From: Dichetophora obliterata | Lineage: Eukaryota > Arthropoda > Insecta > Diptera > Sciomyzidae | Assembly (NCBI GenBank): GCA_963920525.1 | Contig: OY986438.1 | Location: 215,698,896 to 215,762,895 of the forward strand | Direction of reading: 5' to 3' | Length of the DNA: 64,000 bases | Part shown: one piece after another, positions 48,335 through 60,436 of the stretch | Position numbering within the stretch: position 1 is the first letter of the stretch | Layout of the letters: each line of letters starts with the position of its first letter | Position numbers and translations under genes: made by a program | Notes under the pieces: generated by a model | The model's database searches: none | Told to the model about the DNA's origin: nothing | What the model saw: only the letters and a program-made list of their open reading frames with translations

Positions 48335-49239
48335 TTAATAGGGTCAACCTTTAAATTGTGAATTTATCGTTATATTAATTAATCAAAAAATGACACAAAA
48401 GTTATTTTTTTTGTAAAAATACTAAAAATTTTAAATTAATAATTAATAAAAAATAAATTAAATTTATTGTTCTTGAAGTGTAAAGATATTTTAAGCAAAC
48501 AGAAAACTTCGTCAAAAAATTACAGGTAGCTTTGTTTTTTTATGACAAGGTAAAACATTTTCGTTAAACTGGAACAACTTTTGCTAATAAATGCTATGTC
48601 ATATGAAAGCAAGTCAAAAATGCAATTTTTATTATTTTTACAACAATACATACTTTTTGTCATTTTTTGATTAATTAATTAATATAACCATAAATTCACA
48701 TTTTAAAGGCTGTTTCTAAGCTTTAACATTGAAAGTCTTTATGGTTTTAGAATTCAATATATGTATATATATGTTCATTGGATACTTTAAAACTTATTTT
48801 AAATAATTAATTTTTTATTGATCATATTTGATGAACTATTGTTTTGGATATGAAAATTTTTTCTTATATGTGAAATTTTTTTTGGAATTTTGGTAAAAAA
48901 AGGCTGCAGCACCCTGCTCATGAGTTGAATTAGCCATGTCCGTATGTCTCTCCGTCTGTGACCACGATTACTGAAATAAAGATTGAATTCGAAAATAGGC
49001 CAATCAGATGAAAACCATTTCCAACTGCAATACAAAGTGTTTTTATAAAAACGAAATATTCTCTTAAAATTCCACAAAATTTATCTCATGACTTGAAATT
49101 TTGAACGTAAGTTTTGATCTCTAACATTCACTCTGAGTTAAAGAAATTTTTTTAGAATTTAATGAAAACCACGCTTACCTCTCATACAAAGCGTATGAGA
49201 CAAAATCTCTTAAAAATGCACAAAAACTAATATTGTGAC

Positions 49240-50982
49240 CAGAGAACTGCACAAGCCTGCTTGAAGTCTATTTCAAGCGCTTGCTTAAAATACAAGTTCA
49301 AGCTAGCTTGAGCTTGATAATTTTGAATCAAGCAAAGCTTGTAATTGAATATAAATAAGCCCACGCATAGCTTGCACCTATTCTAGCTTACAAGCGAACG
49401 GCACGAAGTTTCAAGCAATGGAAAGCTTGATGCCCTTCGGCCAAAGCTTGTAAGCCTCGCAAGTATCCAAATTATTGAATTAAAGCAAGTATCCAAAAAA
49501 TTCAATGAGCTTCTTTAGAGAGAGCTTAAGCGTAATAGGACTTTTAAGGATTCTGTGGACTCCGTGGTGTGAAGTTTTAGGATAAATGATTTCGAAGATG
49601 CTGTCAAACTTTAAAATTTAAGATGGCGGATAGAGTTGCCACCTAGATTTTTTTTTATTTTTGCGAATTCTTGTAATTTTGATATTCTGACAACGGATTT
49701 GATTTCGAATATATTGTCACAGTTTTAAAATTTAAGATGGAGGTTAGGGTTGCCACCTAAATTTTTACCACAGTATTGCCACCTAATAATATGTACTTTT
49801 AAAAGTTTTAAACGTCATTTATTAGTGTTAAGGGGTCGCTGATTTCGAATCTAAAGTCAGAATTTTAAATTTCAATATGGTGGATAGGGTTGCCACCTTT
49901 ATTTTTTTTAATTTTATGAATTCGGGGCTGGCAAAAAAAATGGTACACCAAAAATGGGTCGCTGAATCCGAATCCGTCGTCAGAATTTCAAAATTATAAA
50001 ATTTTGAAATAATAGGGTTGCCACCTAATAATATATCTTTTCAAAAGTTTCAAACGTCATTTATTAGTGTTAAGGGGTCGCTGATTTCGAATCAGATTTG
50101 TTGAGCATTTTTATTGTTGGTGTTTATGCAGAAAAGAGTTTTTTCTCTTGCTGGTAATGTTATCTTTGAAATTATATCTATAAATTATGTTTAAAACTCT
50201 TAAAAAGACATATTATTAGATGGCAACCCTATTATGACGGACGACGGATTCGGATTCAGCGACCCATTTTTGGTGTACCATTTTTTTTTTGCCAGCCGCG
50301 AATTCATAAAACTACAAAAAATAAAGGTGGCAACCCTATCCACCATCTTGAATTTTAAAATTCTGACCTTAGATTCGAAATCAGCGACCCCTTAACACTG
50401 ATAAATGATGTTTAAAACTTTTAAAAGTACATATTATTAGGTGGCAATACTGTGGTAAAAATTTAGGTGGCAACCCTAACCTCCATCTTAAATTCTAAAA
50501 CTGTGACAATATATTCGAAATCAAATCCGTTGTCAGAATATCAAAATTACAAGAATTCGCAAAAATAAAAAAAAATCTAGGTGGCAACTCTATCCGCCAT
50601 CTTAAATTTTAAAGTTTGACAGCATCTTCAAAATCATTTATTCTAAAACTTCACACCACGGAGTCCACAGAATCCTTAAAAGTCCTATTACGCTTTAGCT
50701 CTCTCTAAAGAAGCTCATTGAATTTTTTGAATACTTGCTTTAATTCAATAATTTGGATACTTGCGAGCTTACAAGCTTTTGCCGATCGTTTTAAGCTTTT
50801 CAACTTTCCACCCGACAAAGTAAGCCGAAACAAGCCAAGCCAACGAACAAGCATGAATATGGCTTGTATCTGTTTGGTATTTTTGCAAGCTGGCTAAAGC
50901 TTGCTTTTTCAAGCTTGGATACGTGCTTGAATTTAAGTACTTGAAAAAGCTTGAACTTCAAGTAGGCTTATGCAGTTCTCTG
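49240..50982. mobile_element. hAT-type foldback element, 1.74 kb
   Basis: The ends CAGAGAACTGCACAAGCC and the reverse complement of GGCTTATGCAGTTCTCTG differ at one position. They are flanked by the 8-bp copies ATTGTGAC (49232-49239) and ATAGTGAC (50983-50990), seven of eight identical. CAGAG tips and 8-bp duplications fit hAT. The inside is a giant inverted repeat (arms about 800 bp) built of modules such as GATGGCGGATAGAGTTGCC, GGGGTCGCTGATTTCGAATC and GGTACACCAAAAATGGGTCG. Some modules are also repeated directly (49838 and 50070). No transposase was seen. Confidence 0.85.
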
Positions 50983-51358
50983 ATAGTGACTTACAGTTTT
51001 GCACATAAGTTTTGATCATTATTGTACACTTTATACTTGAGATTTGTCAAAATCAAATGGAAACTCCGACTAACCTCACCAAAATGACATCAATTTTCAT
51101 AACTTTGACATGGCTGTAGGGATATTTTAACTTAGGCCAAGTCGAAAAAAATTCCATGCGAGTTTTTTGTTTCTTTTGTGAAATATGAATGAAGGAATAT
51201 TACACACATAGGAAAAGTACAAATTTAAAGAACATACAACAATCAATTTAAATAAATTTAAGACTCAGATTTTAGAAATGTTGTCTGTTTTCGACATCTG
51301 CCCAAGTTTTGGAATAAAAATTATATGTCCATATCTTTGTCTAATCTAATGTTTTTAA

Positions 51359-52444
51359 TAGTGTCCGACCGAATATTCGGTTTCGGTGACGCTAGTTTCG
51401 GCCCTTTGGTAAAAATTTTTTGCATCAGTCATTTAATTCAAATATAAAAATATTTACAATGCATTGTACAAAACAAAAATTATCAATTCGTCTATAATTT
51501 GATTTCTTGTGTTAACGCAAAACATTTTGGTTAATTTTATGCATTTGATACTATCATTTTCGATTTTATCATCTCTATTGCTATTAATATTAAAGTTAAA
51601 AATTAAATATAAAAAATGTACATTGTAGGTGTATGCTATTTTAAGTGTGTACTGAAGATATAAAGTATGCAATGCTTTTTTGATAAAAAATAAAATAAAA
51701 AATTATCTCATTTATTATTATAGTCAAGGTATATTAACCCAGGTACTATAAGACGCTACTGCGCTGCAGGCTTTTAGGAGTCTTATGTCAAAATCAAGTA
51801 ATGTAAGCCCACACAAACAAACAAGGGGATTTTTTTAAAATTTAGCTCCAACATTTACAAAATATTTTTTCCTAAGTTTGCAGTTTATTTATTGTTTTAA
51901 ATATTGCATTTTTCTTATTGTTGTGCTTGATGTGTTAATAGTGCAAAATGTTGAATTTCGCATATTTAAAACTGCATTTTACATTAACGCTGACTTAATT
52001 GAAAAAAATATTTTAAATAATAAACATACAAATTGCCATAGGGTTAATAAAAATTTATATTTGCAAATATTTTCTTTCAAAGAATTCCAAAATCTTAAAA
52101 ATAAATGTAAATTAGTAGTGCCATTAAAAATAAAATGCCCCTTTTTTTGTTTTTAGTACAAAAGCAACACTGCTTATTGTTTTTTCCTCTTTTTGACATT
52201 ATACTCCCTTGACTGACAGTTTATTTATAGTACCTGGATTAATATACCTTGATTATAGTAAACTTCAATTAATTATTATAAACTTTACTATTCAAATAAT
52301 ACTTTTTTTATATTAAATTTTTTCTCATGTGTATGAAAGTACTTTTGTTTCCTTTTAATAAAAAAAAATATTTTTAGAAACTTAATTTTTCATATTAATA
52401 ACCAGTTCCGGTTTCGGAAAAATGCCGGTTTCGGCCGGACACTA
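51359..52444 (+). mobile_element. hAT-like MITE, copy B (8-bp duplication GTTTTTAA)
   Basis: It begins TAGTGTCCGACCGAATATTC and ends GGTTTCGGCCGGACACTA. Exact 8-bp copies of GTTTTTAA flank it (51351-51358 and 52445-52452). After removal of the nested insertion at 51724-52252 it aligns with the reverse complement of copy A (19803-20550). Shared blocks include TTTTTTGCATCAG, GTGTTAACGCAAAACATTTT and TTTTATCATCTCTATTGC. Non-autonomous. Confidence 0.85.
51724..52252. mobile_element. TIR element nested in copy B (6-bp duplication TTATAG)
   Basis: A 529-bp unit with ends TCAAGGTATATTAACCCAGG (left) and CCTGGATTAATATACCTTGA (right) forms inverted repeats of about 27 bp with one mismatch. TTATAG flanks both sides (51718-51723 and 52253-52258). 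Copy A has an uninterrupted sequence at the matching point (TTTATTAACGTAGTAAAC), which acts as an empty site. Superfamily unassigned; no transposase was recognised. Confidence 0.8.
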
Positions 52445-53989
52445 GTTTTTAATATAAAATGTCAAAAATTGCAATGACTAAATATAAAATTGAATTATCT
52501 CCCGTAACTTTGAAGATATTGGCGTGATAAGTAAAAAAATATTCGTAATATTTACAATATGCTGAAACCGTGTAACTTTTGTATTCTCCTCTGGAATTTC
52601 AAAAAATTTCCAGAAAAATACTTTTCCAGAATTTCGATAAACATTTTATTTTTCTTAGCAATATATCTGGTTGTAAGATAAGGTGTTCCTTAAAAATGGT
52701 GCGTGGATTAAAAAACAAAAACTGTACTTCGTGGTCAACTTTGTTTTTTTTGTATACTTTCCTAAAATAGTTGAAAATTTATATTGCAAAATAAAAACTG
52801 CAAAAAAATACAAAATGTGTAAAACTCTCTGAATGTGGCAAGACTTTTAGTATACACCTTTTTTTTAGAAGAATTTGAAATAATATCAGTTTATTTTCCA
52901 AGTGATTCAATTTTAAAATCAGCTCTGGTTTTTATTTATTAGGCTTTTTGATCTGGCGTGACGCTACTGGCGTTACGTTACTTAAATGTTAATTTTAGTT
53001 TAATTGGGTAGTTAAGTAATTAGGTAGTTAAGTAATGACGTAATTTAGTAACTCAAAAACAAATTAAATATATTACTTTCTTTCCTTGCCTCAACCATTT
53101 TTTATTTTCCTTAGCAAATGCCTTCCATATGCACTAAAACAAAAAATTTACGAAACATTTACTAAACATTTACGAAAATGATAAATTACATTTATGAAAC
53201 AGTGCAGACGATTTGATCATCATATTGAATGAATTTATGTATGAATTGCTTAAATTAATAAAATTAAAATGTTTCTCTTAGATAATATCATTAAATAATA
53301 AGTATTTATTTAGTTTTAATTTTTTGGTCACGGTAGACTTTTCTGTGGAAATGCCCATATTCAACCGATATTGTTGCTTAGTCAGTTATTTATTGTTAAG
53401 TCTTCTTGTTATTGTTCATAATTTGTGTGCGCCTTTAGAATTATAATGAAGAATCACTTGTGAATACTTCTTCATTTAACTTTTTTTTCAACTTTTTAAT
53501 TTTAATCAATTTCACATTTCTTGAGCGCTTTTTCAATTGAATACAAAATTTATTTAATAACTTTTTGCTACTTATGAAAAATTCTTACATTTCTATGCAT
53601 AAGCATAGTACTCTGTTCAGTTTCATGTGAACTTCCACTCAAATCTCTATACAAAACATGATAGCTGCGAAACAAGCGTAGACATTTTCACAACATTTTC
53701 GTTAGAGCAGTACTCTGTTCCATTGCGTGAAATGATTGCAACATGTTTCTGAGCAACATTTTTTGACGGCAATTTAATTGTACTGCCCAGTCACAATTTA
53801 CTCGTAGAGTGTAAAGACTTTTTAATGTCGAAATTTCTTATGAAAACTTGTTTTACTGAAATGAAATAAATATCGTTTAATAAAAGACATGTCCAAAATA
53901 AAGTAAATATATTTTTAGTACTGTTTGTGAAAGAAATAGAATATTTTGTAGGGGTATTTTTACCCCTTTTTACCCCTTTACACAAAAAC

Positions 53990-54172
53990 CAGCTACGTTG
54001 CTTGATGTGTTTGACAGAATTTTGACTGTTTTTTTAGTCAAGTAATTGTAATAGAATAGAAAGTGACATTTTGCATGTTAATTCTTCTCTCTCGATTTTA
54101 AAAAATTTGTAAAATAACGTTTTCAAGCAACTTCAAGCTACTTGAATCGAGTACGGGAACAGACCCTTTTAT
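53990..54172 (-). repeat. Inverted copy of the 28.8-kb interspersed repeat
   Basis: The reverse complement reads GGTCTGTTCCCGTACTC, then CTTGAAGTTGCTTGAAAACG, TTATTTTACAAA and GCAAAATGTCACTTTCTATT, in the same order as 28798-28990. It lies immediately left of the hAT-like element at 54199. Confidence 0.65.
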
Positions 54173-54198
54173 CTATAGTTCTTTGTATCATGTGTACT

Positions 54199-56519
54199 CA
54201 GTGTTGGGAACATTGACGATTTATCGTCATTTTTACGATTTTTGGCACCAATTATGACGTGACGATTTTAAGTTGACTCGTCTTTTTTACAATTAAAAAT
54301 TTAAGTCGGCAAGAGATTCAAGTTCTGATTCCAATTTAATTTTAACAGCTTTTATGTTTTCTTTTCTTTCTTTCTTTGTTTCTTGCTTTTGCCGCCAAGC
54401 GCAGTTCAATTGGATTATATTACAGTTCAAATATATTCTATTCAGCAATTTTTACTGAAAAATTTAGAGTTATTTCCAATTTTGATATAAGATTACCTTG
54501 TGATAAAATAGTACCTTGAAATCAAATTCTAATCAGAATATTTTATGAATTTAAAACTCTAATGTAATCTTATAATTTGTAACGTTTTTAATACATCTAT
54601 TCAGTTTTATATTAATAGTCATCGAATTTAATTTTTTACTTGTACCTAAGTATTAGACCGATCCAAAAAAAGCGAAGGGTTTTTTTTTTGAGGCATGTTG
54701 AAAAATAGCTTCAATGACATCTCAAAAGCACTTACTGAAATTTTAGTCCCAAAATATTAACCCTTAAGCACTGCAAGTCTCCAATCTTCGAAAATGTTGG
54801 CCACATAAATAAAGTTATTTTTCAAAAATATATCAATATAGAATGTAATATTTTTGTTTTGGTCCGATCAAGGTTTCTATTAAAATTGAAGCGAAAACAC
54901 AAAATTGACCAAAAAAATTATAAATTTTCGCATTCAATGCTTGACCGTAAGAGGTTAAAATTTTTTTGACTAATCCAAATAAGCCAGATTTAAGGCCCAT
55001 TAAAAGAGATTATAATCATGAAAACCTTGTAATTTTGAAGCCTTTCTTTTTCAAGATATGATCAAAATGCTGAAAAAGAAAGTTCAAAAAAGGAAGCATT
55101 GCGTCTGATTGGATCAATACTTCATGGAAAATTTCTGAAAATTATTTCTAACTAGTTCAAACAGTGTTGCTGTTAAGATGTCAAACCTGTCGGACGCGAA
55201 ATTAATTCTGTCTTCATAATTCTGCTGAATAATAATGAGTGCCCTCATTAGTCATCACAACGCCCATGAAAAACGGTGGCTGCTTGAGTGTTCAAGACAT
55301 GATATTTCTAGAATTTTGAACAAGGCAGCACTGCAGAACCTTCATTATTACGTTAGATTGGGACAGACAGCATCGAAGCTTTTGAATTTGTTCAGCTTGC
55401 AAATTGTTCAAATTCAACGCTAGTTAAATTTGTATTGAAAACTCATTAACACTTCACGTTTTACGCCATAATTTCTGAACCCTTCAAGAGCACACCTTCA
55501 TTTTATACCCTGGAACGCATAAAAAATGACAATAATGATAATGAAAAAAATTATAGCGCCTGTTGCTGGCATGTTATCAAACTTTGAAATTAAGAATGGG
55601 TCAACTTATTGCAATTTTTTCAAAAGTTTAATATTTTCCCTGAAAAAACTAAATAACTTTTCCTTTACTTTACGAAAATTTAATTTATATTGACTGCGCT
55701 ACGTTGTCTCAAAATTTACACTATTTTGGCATTTCTCAAACTCCGGGCTTGGTTTGTTTTCTAAACAAAAAACCAATCTAAGATCAAAATTTGGGCCAAA
55801 TTGAAGAAGGTCAGTGCAACTGATATTACCCTTTAATGGGATATGAGCGAATACGTTTTTTTGTTTTAATTTGCTTTTCATCATTTAGATCATATCTTAT
55901 ACATCATTTAGATACAAAGAAAGGATTCAAAATTACAAGGTTTTTATAGTTATCATCTCATTTGATGGGCCAAAAAGATAGCTATTTTGGATTGTTAAAA
56001 AAAATAGTTAAACCACTTACTGTAAAGCATGAACGTGAAAATTAATGATTTTTTTTTTGTCAAATTAGAGTTTTTGCTTAAATATTAATACAAATATTGA
56101 TTGGGCAAAACCAAAAATCGACCCATCGTGTTCAGAGACTTCGAAAACATGGAGTTAGATCTTGAGATAAACCATCGATCATCCCATTCTCTATTGATAT
56201 ATTTTCGAAAAACAACTTTATTTATGTGGCCAAAATTTTCGAAAATTGGAGACTAGCAGTGCCTAAGAGTTAATATTTTGGGACTAAAATTGCAGTAAGC
56301 GCCTTTGAGATGTCATAAGCTATTTTTCAACATGCCTCAAAAAAAATCCTTTCCTTCTTTTTTTTTTGGGTCGGTCTACTGAGTATACTTAAATCAATAA
56401 ATATGCTTTTGAAGAAAAATTTATTGTATTGTAGTACTTATTTGTAGTAAATGACAATTTTGACGATTTTCATGGTGTGAAAATGACGATTTTTTTAATT
56501 TTTTTTCATCCCATTCCTG
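54199..56519. mobile_element. hAT-like element (8-bp duplication TGTGTACT), carrying a nested palindrome
   Basis: It begins CAGTGTTGGGAAC and ends CATCCCATTCCTG. The ends are diverged inverted repeats with CAG/CTG tips. Exact 8-bp copies of TGTGTACT flank it (54191-54198 and 56520-56527). The part outside the nested element is about 600 bp. It has GACGATTTTT-type motifs in both directions (TTGACGATTTATCGTCATTT at left, AAATGACGATTTTTTTAATT at right). No transposase. Confidence 0.75.
54656..56376. mobile_element. Long-TIR TA-flanked element nested in the hAT-like copy
   Basis: A 1721-bp unit begins GACCGATCCAAAAAAAGCG and ends with the near reverse complement (TTTTGGGTCGGTC). TA flanks both sides (54654-54655 and 56377-56378). 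The arms are about 430-490 bp and remain alignable throughout: TTGAGGCATGTTGAAAAATA, TTTTAGTCCCAAAATATTAA and GGCCACATAAATAAAGTT recur inverted. The central ~700 bp carries no recognised coding sequence. TA suggests the Tc1/mariner superfamily, but such long arms are also seen in foldback elements. Confidence 0.75.
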
Positions 56520-58084
56520 TGTGTACTGCCTATTTATTTTGAAGTGAAAAGAGAGAGATCATATTAAGTTTCCAAACTCACTATTAGAGTCTCTCTGCAA
56601 AAAAATTGCAAACAGAACTCCTCGCAACAAAGTATATGACAGAATTTTCACGCAACAAATAAATAAATGTTGTCAGCTAAATTTCACGCAAACAAACATT
56701 ATACTATGCTATAACTTCGAATAATATGTTCTCACACGTTCTCAATATTTTGTAAATATTTATAAAATGTCCGCAAATAACTCTGGTATTCTTAAATAAA
56801 ATTTATTATCGCGCCCCCGTGCCTTGCACGGTCTGCAAATGTGGTTGGACATGCTCATATCAATAGAAACAATTAAAAAAATTCAAAAAAGTTTGTATCT
56901 GTTCGCAAAACCTGCACTCAAAAACTCTTAAATAGAAATTTGTAAAAAGTCAAATAAAATCTAGTAAAGAATATCTTTGAATGAATGGGTCAAAGTTAAA
57001 ATACCCCCACAGCTGTGTATATGTATTCGAAGAAGGGACTGAAAATAACTGTTATTTTACAATTTTCAGATGAGAAAGGCATAACGAAAAAGTTGACGGT
57101 TACTTTTTTATCAGTGTTGCCTCTTTGTGAGTAATTCCTCAGAACGTGAGAAATTTAAAGTGGTTGTGAGTAATTTTTGAGAAATTTTATTCTGAGGAAT
57201 TTGAAAATTTTGAATTTTTGTTAATATATATACAAAAAAACTTTGGCAGCACCTTTTTCTGGTTGGTAGAAACATACCTTTAAATTAAACTGAACACTGA
57301 ACTTTCCGATTAAGTTTCTCAATATAGTATAATTGAAACAAGTCCAAACGAACTTAGTAATTGGCGTACGGTTTTAGCTGAAATCAGTTTAAACATAAAA
57401 TAAATACAAGAAAAAGAATACATGGTTGCAGTCTGCATCGGAAGCAAAGGTATGCATTGACTATTATTTCTATTGTAGCAATTATCGATTAGCTCTTTAA
57501 AGACGGGACTATTTTTCACACATGGGCTTATATTAACCATATTTTTATTTTGACTAATTTTTATGTGATACCGTTAGTTTTACGAAATCTGACTTAGTGA
57601 TGCAATATTGCATCATCGTCCTCATTTGGGTTAAAGACATTTTAGAGCACTCCTTCAAGTAAAAGCCAACAAAAAAGAGCATATAAATTCAATCAAATTT
57701 TGCTGTTTAGGATCTCGATAATGAGTGGAGATTATTTTACCTCGATTATTTTTTAGATCGAAACGGGTTTTTAATATAAAAAATCCAGTAGATATATTTA
57801 TGATCTCAAATTAAGAAAAAGTAATATTATTACTATTCTTTACATTACTAATAACACTAGTTTGAGAAACCGACTTGATACAAAAACAGTTTTATCCTTT
57901 TTTTTTTTACTAAAGAAGGAATTAATAAAAATGGTGATACCCTATTTGAATCAAATCAAAATTAAATTGAAAAAATAAAGTTCCAAATATAAAATTTATG
58001 CTTATAACTAAAATTTTTTAACAAAAACATACGTTAAAACTAAATAGTCATAAAATGTTTTAAGGAACTCACAGAGTGTTTTAA

Positions 58085-58664
58085 CCCTTTGACGACGAGT
58101 GGGTGAAAAATAACCAATTTACATTTTTAAGTCGTATGTTAGGCTTAAAGTAATAGAAATCAATGTGGCTTTTAAAGTGTGCCATTTTTCGAACTTGTTC
58201 TAATTTAAGAGAAAGAAAAAGTCAAAGTAGTAGTGAAGTAAGAGGAAGTCAAAAAATATTTTTTTTTCCATAGCTATATAATAACCCGAAACACCCTGTC
58301 GTTGCCATATGGCAACGCAAACACAAACACTTAAAATGTGCTTATTTTAGTTTAAACCATTTTATATTTGCGGTAACAGGTCATTCCGAAAATTTAGAAA
58401 AATTTACTCAGGGTGATTCGGGTTAATCCCGATTTCTCAGAAACTACACATATAGGTACCACAAAGGATTTTCAAATACGAGTGGATATATTTTCTCATC
58501 CCATGGGTTTGTCATGGGTTTTTCATGGGTTTTTCCGGATTTTTTCAATACTTACAGTAAAAAAAATTTTAAATTTCACTTTTGTATAGAAATATGCCAT
58601 CGGTGATGACACTTCCACAAAAAATATTAAAATTTACAGTAGTTTCCTTGTCATCCTCAAAGGG
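58085..58664. mobile_element. TTAA-type element nested in the hAT-like copy
   Basis: Its ends are CCCTTTGACGACGAG and CATCCTCAAAGGG, flanked by TTAA (58081-58084 and 58665-58668). It is 580 bp, of which 138 bp is a further insertion at 58285-58422. PiggyBac-like by target and tips; non-coding. Confidence 0.7.
58285..58422 (-). mobile_element. TTAA-type MITE, copy 2 (inverted relative to 48195)
   Basis: The 138-bp reverse complement aligns with 48195-48334 over its full length, including CCCGAATCACCCTGAGT, GGAATGACCTGTTA/GAATGACCTGTTA, AAAATGGTTTAAACTAAA and GTTGCCATATGGCAA. The right flank is TTAA (58423-58426) and the left flank is ATAA (one change). Confidence 0.8.
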
Positions 58665-58706
58665 TTAATATAAATATCCAATAAGATAGGAAATATGTAC
58701 ATTGTA

Positions 58707-59275
58707 CACCCAAAAAAATCCTGTAGTAAAAATAAACAAATATTAGTAACTCTCACCGTCCAAGTAAAAATGTAATTATTTTTACTAATTTCAATTATTT
58801 ACTTTTACTACATATTTTTTAACTACAGAAAATAAATACATTTACATTAAAATTAAGCGTTTTTTCATTTATTAATTAAAAAAAACAGCAAAACGTTTTA
58901 TGCCACAGTACAAAGATTGCTTTTATTATAAAAAAATCAAAGTATTTTGTATTAAAAGAATGCATTTTAAGAAGTATATTTACCACAGTTCTTCATCACG
59001 AACCTTTCATAATTGTATTAGTTGAAATAAATACAATTGCTATCAAATACATATTATGCAGTTATTTTAATGCAGATATTTTTTATTTAAATAAATTTAT
59101 GTAAACAATTACTTACTACATGCAACTACTTCGTGTAGTATTAATTATTTAAATGTAATTTCAATAAAAATATACGTATTTAGATATATGTATTTAAAAA
59201 TAAATAAAACTGCATATACTATATGATGTAAATACACATTGTGTAGTAAATTTTACTACAGTATTTTTTTGAGTG
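58707..59275. mobile_element. TA-flanked MITE nested in the hAT-like copy
   Basis: It begins CACCCAAAAAAATCCTGTAG and ends CTACAGTATTTTTTTGAGTG, inverted repeats with two mismatches that extend inward through TAAAA. TA flanks both sides (58705-58706 and 59276-59277). It is 569 bp, AT-rich, with motifs of CTACA/TGTAGTAA. Tc1/mariner-type non-autonomous element by its ends and duplication. Confidence 0.75.
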
Positions 59276-60436
59276 TAGGAAAATTTATATTTGTTTATAT
59301 TTACTTGATGTATAAAATATCGTTTGAAAAAATTTTTTGAGGAATTTCATTGGAATCTGGGGAATTTTTGAGGAATTTTGATATTAAAAAGTGGCAACAC
59401 TGTTTTTTATATATACCATTATTATCGTAATAGCAGCAGCTTCACGAACATTAAACGCCCTTTAAATTGTTGCCTGTAACTGTAAATTAAATTTAACTGT
59501 TATTTTTTCCTTTTATTTTTTTTTTTTTTGCAAAAATACCTGTTACTTTTGACTTTTATTCTTGAAGTCAAAAATAACAGTTATTTTGTGCCTTTTATTT
59601 TTTCGGTCAAAATTACCAGGTAATTTGTATTTTTTCAAAGGCCTCTTGACCGAATAAAAAAGTATTAATTTACATGAAAATTTTTCTTGCCTTTTTCAAA
59701 ATATTTAAAATTGACCTTTCATTTTTGCCTGAAAAAAAGGCATAAAATACTTAGTATTTTTGTCGGAAAAAATAAAAGTTTAATGATAACTGTTAATATC
59801 GGGCTTTTTTGATAAAAACCATAACCAGTGCGTTCCCTGATTAGAATGTGTAAATGTTTTATTATTTTGATGACTCCACTTTTTATGGCGCATGGTTTTT
59901 ATCCAAATTTTCGAATTTTAAAGCCTGAGTACGTTTTGAATATCAAAGCTTATTTATTTAAAAGAAGCAAGCATGAGAACACTAATAGCAAACTCTTTTA
60001 TAATGTGTAATTAATGTGTAAAATATCAAGTCAATGCATTAATTTTTGCGGAATTTAATAAGGTTTTGCTACAGGGATGACATCATTTTGTTAGGAACAT
60101 AGGCAGAGTTTTAATTTATAAAAAAATTCCTTTTGCAAAAATACTTCCATAATTGGTGGGCATTGTATTCCTTTTTGATTTACTTGTATGGGATATGGGC
60201 GTCGTTTTCATTTGATTTTTGAAAATTTTCTTCCCAACATACAATTTGAGCTAAAAGATTATGTGCGAAATTTAAAGTTTTTTTTGTTGACACCATGAGA
60301 CTTTATATGGGAGATAGGCATGATTTACATCCGATTTAACTCATTTTATTTAAATATTAATATTCTTATAACCATATTGAAATATTCCATTTATAACTAT
60401 TAGGAATTAGGTATATTTTTTCTGATCTATTTTCAG

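Larger units (their letters stand above)
57112..59402. mobile_element. hAT-like element (8-bp duplication TTTTTTAT), host of nested elements
   Basis: It begins CAGTGTTGCCTCTTTGTG and ends AAAAAGTGGCAACACTG. Flanking 8-bp copies are TTTTTTAT (57104-57111 and 59403-59410). The subterminal regions share GAGGAATTT motifs in both directions. CAGTGTTGCC tips plus an 8-bp duplication are typical of hAT. Removing the nested elements leaves about 1.1 kb, with no transposase domain recognised. Confidence 0.8.
44847..60436 (+). other. FoxL1 intron 1 (15.6 kb, transposon-rich)
   Basis: A phase-2 intron with GTAAAT donor and TATTTTCAG acceptor splits the forkhead domain between helix 2 and helix 3 (after the two bases of a Lys codon). 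It contains at least eleven recognisable mobile elements, listed separately. Stretches without a recognised element (about 44.9-45.7, 46.7-48.0, 52.5-54.0 and 59.4-60.4 kb) are AT-rich and show no coding sequence. Confidence 0.85.
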
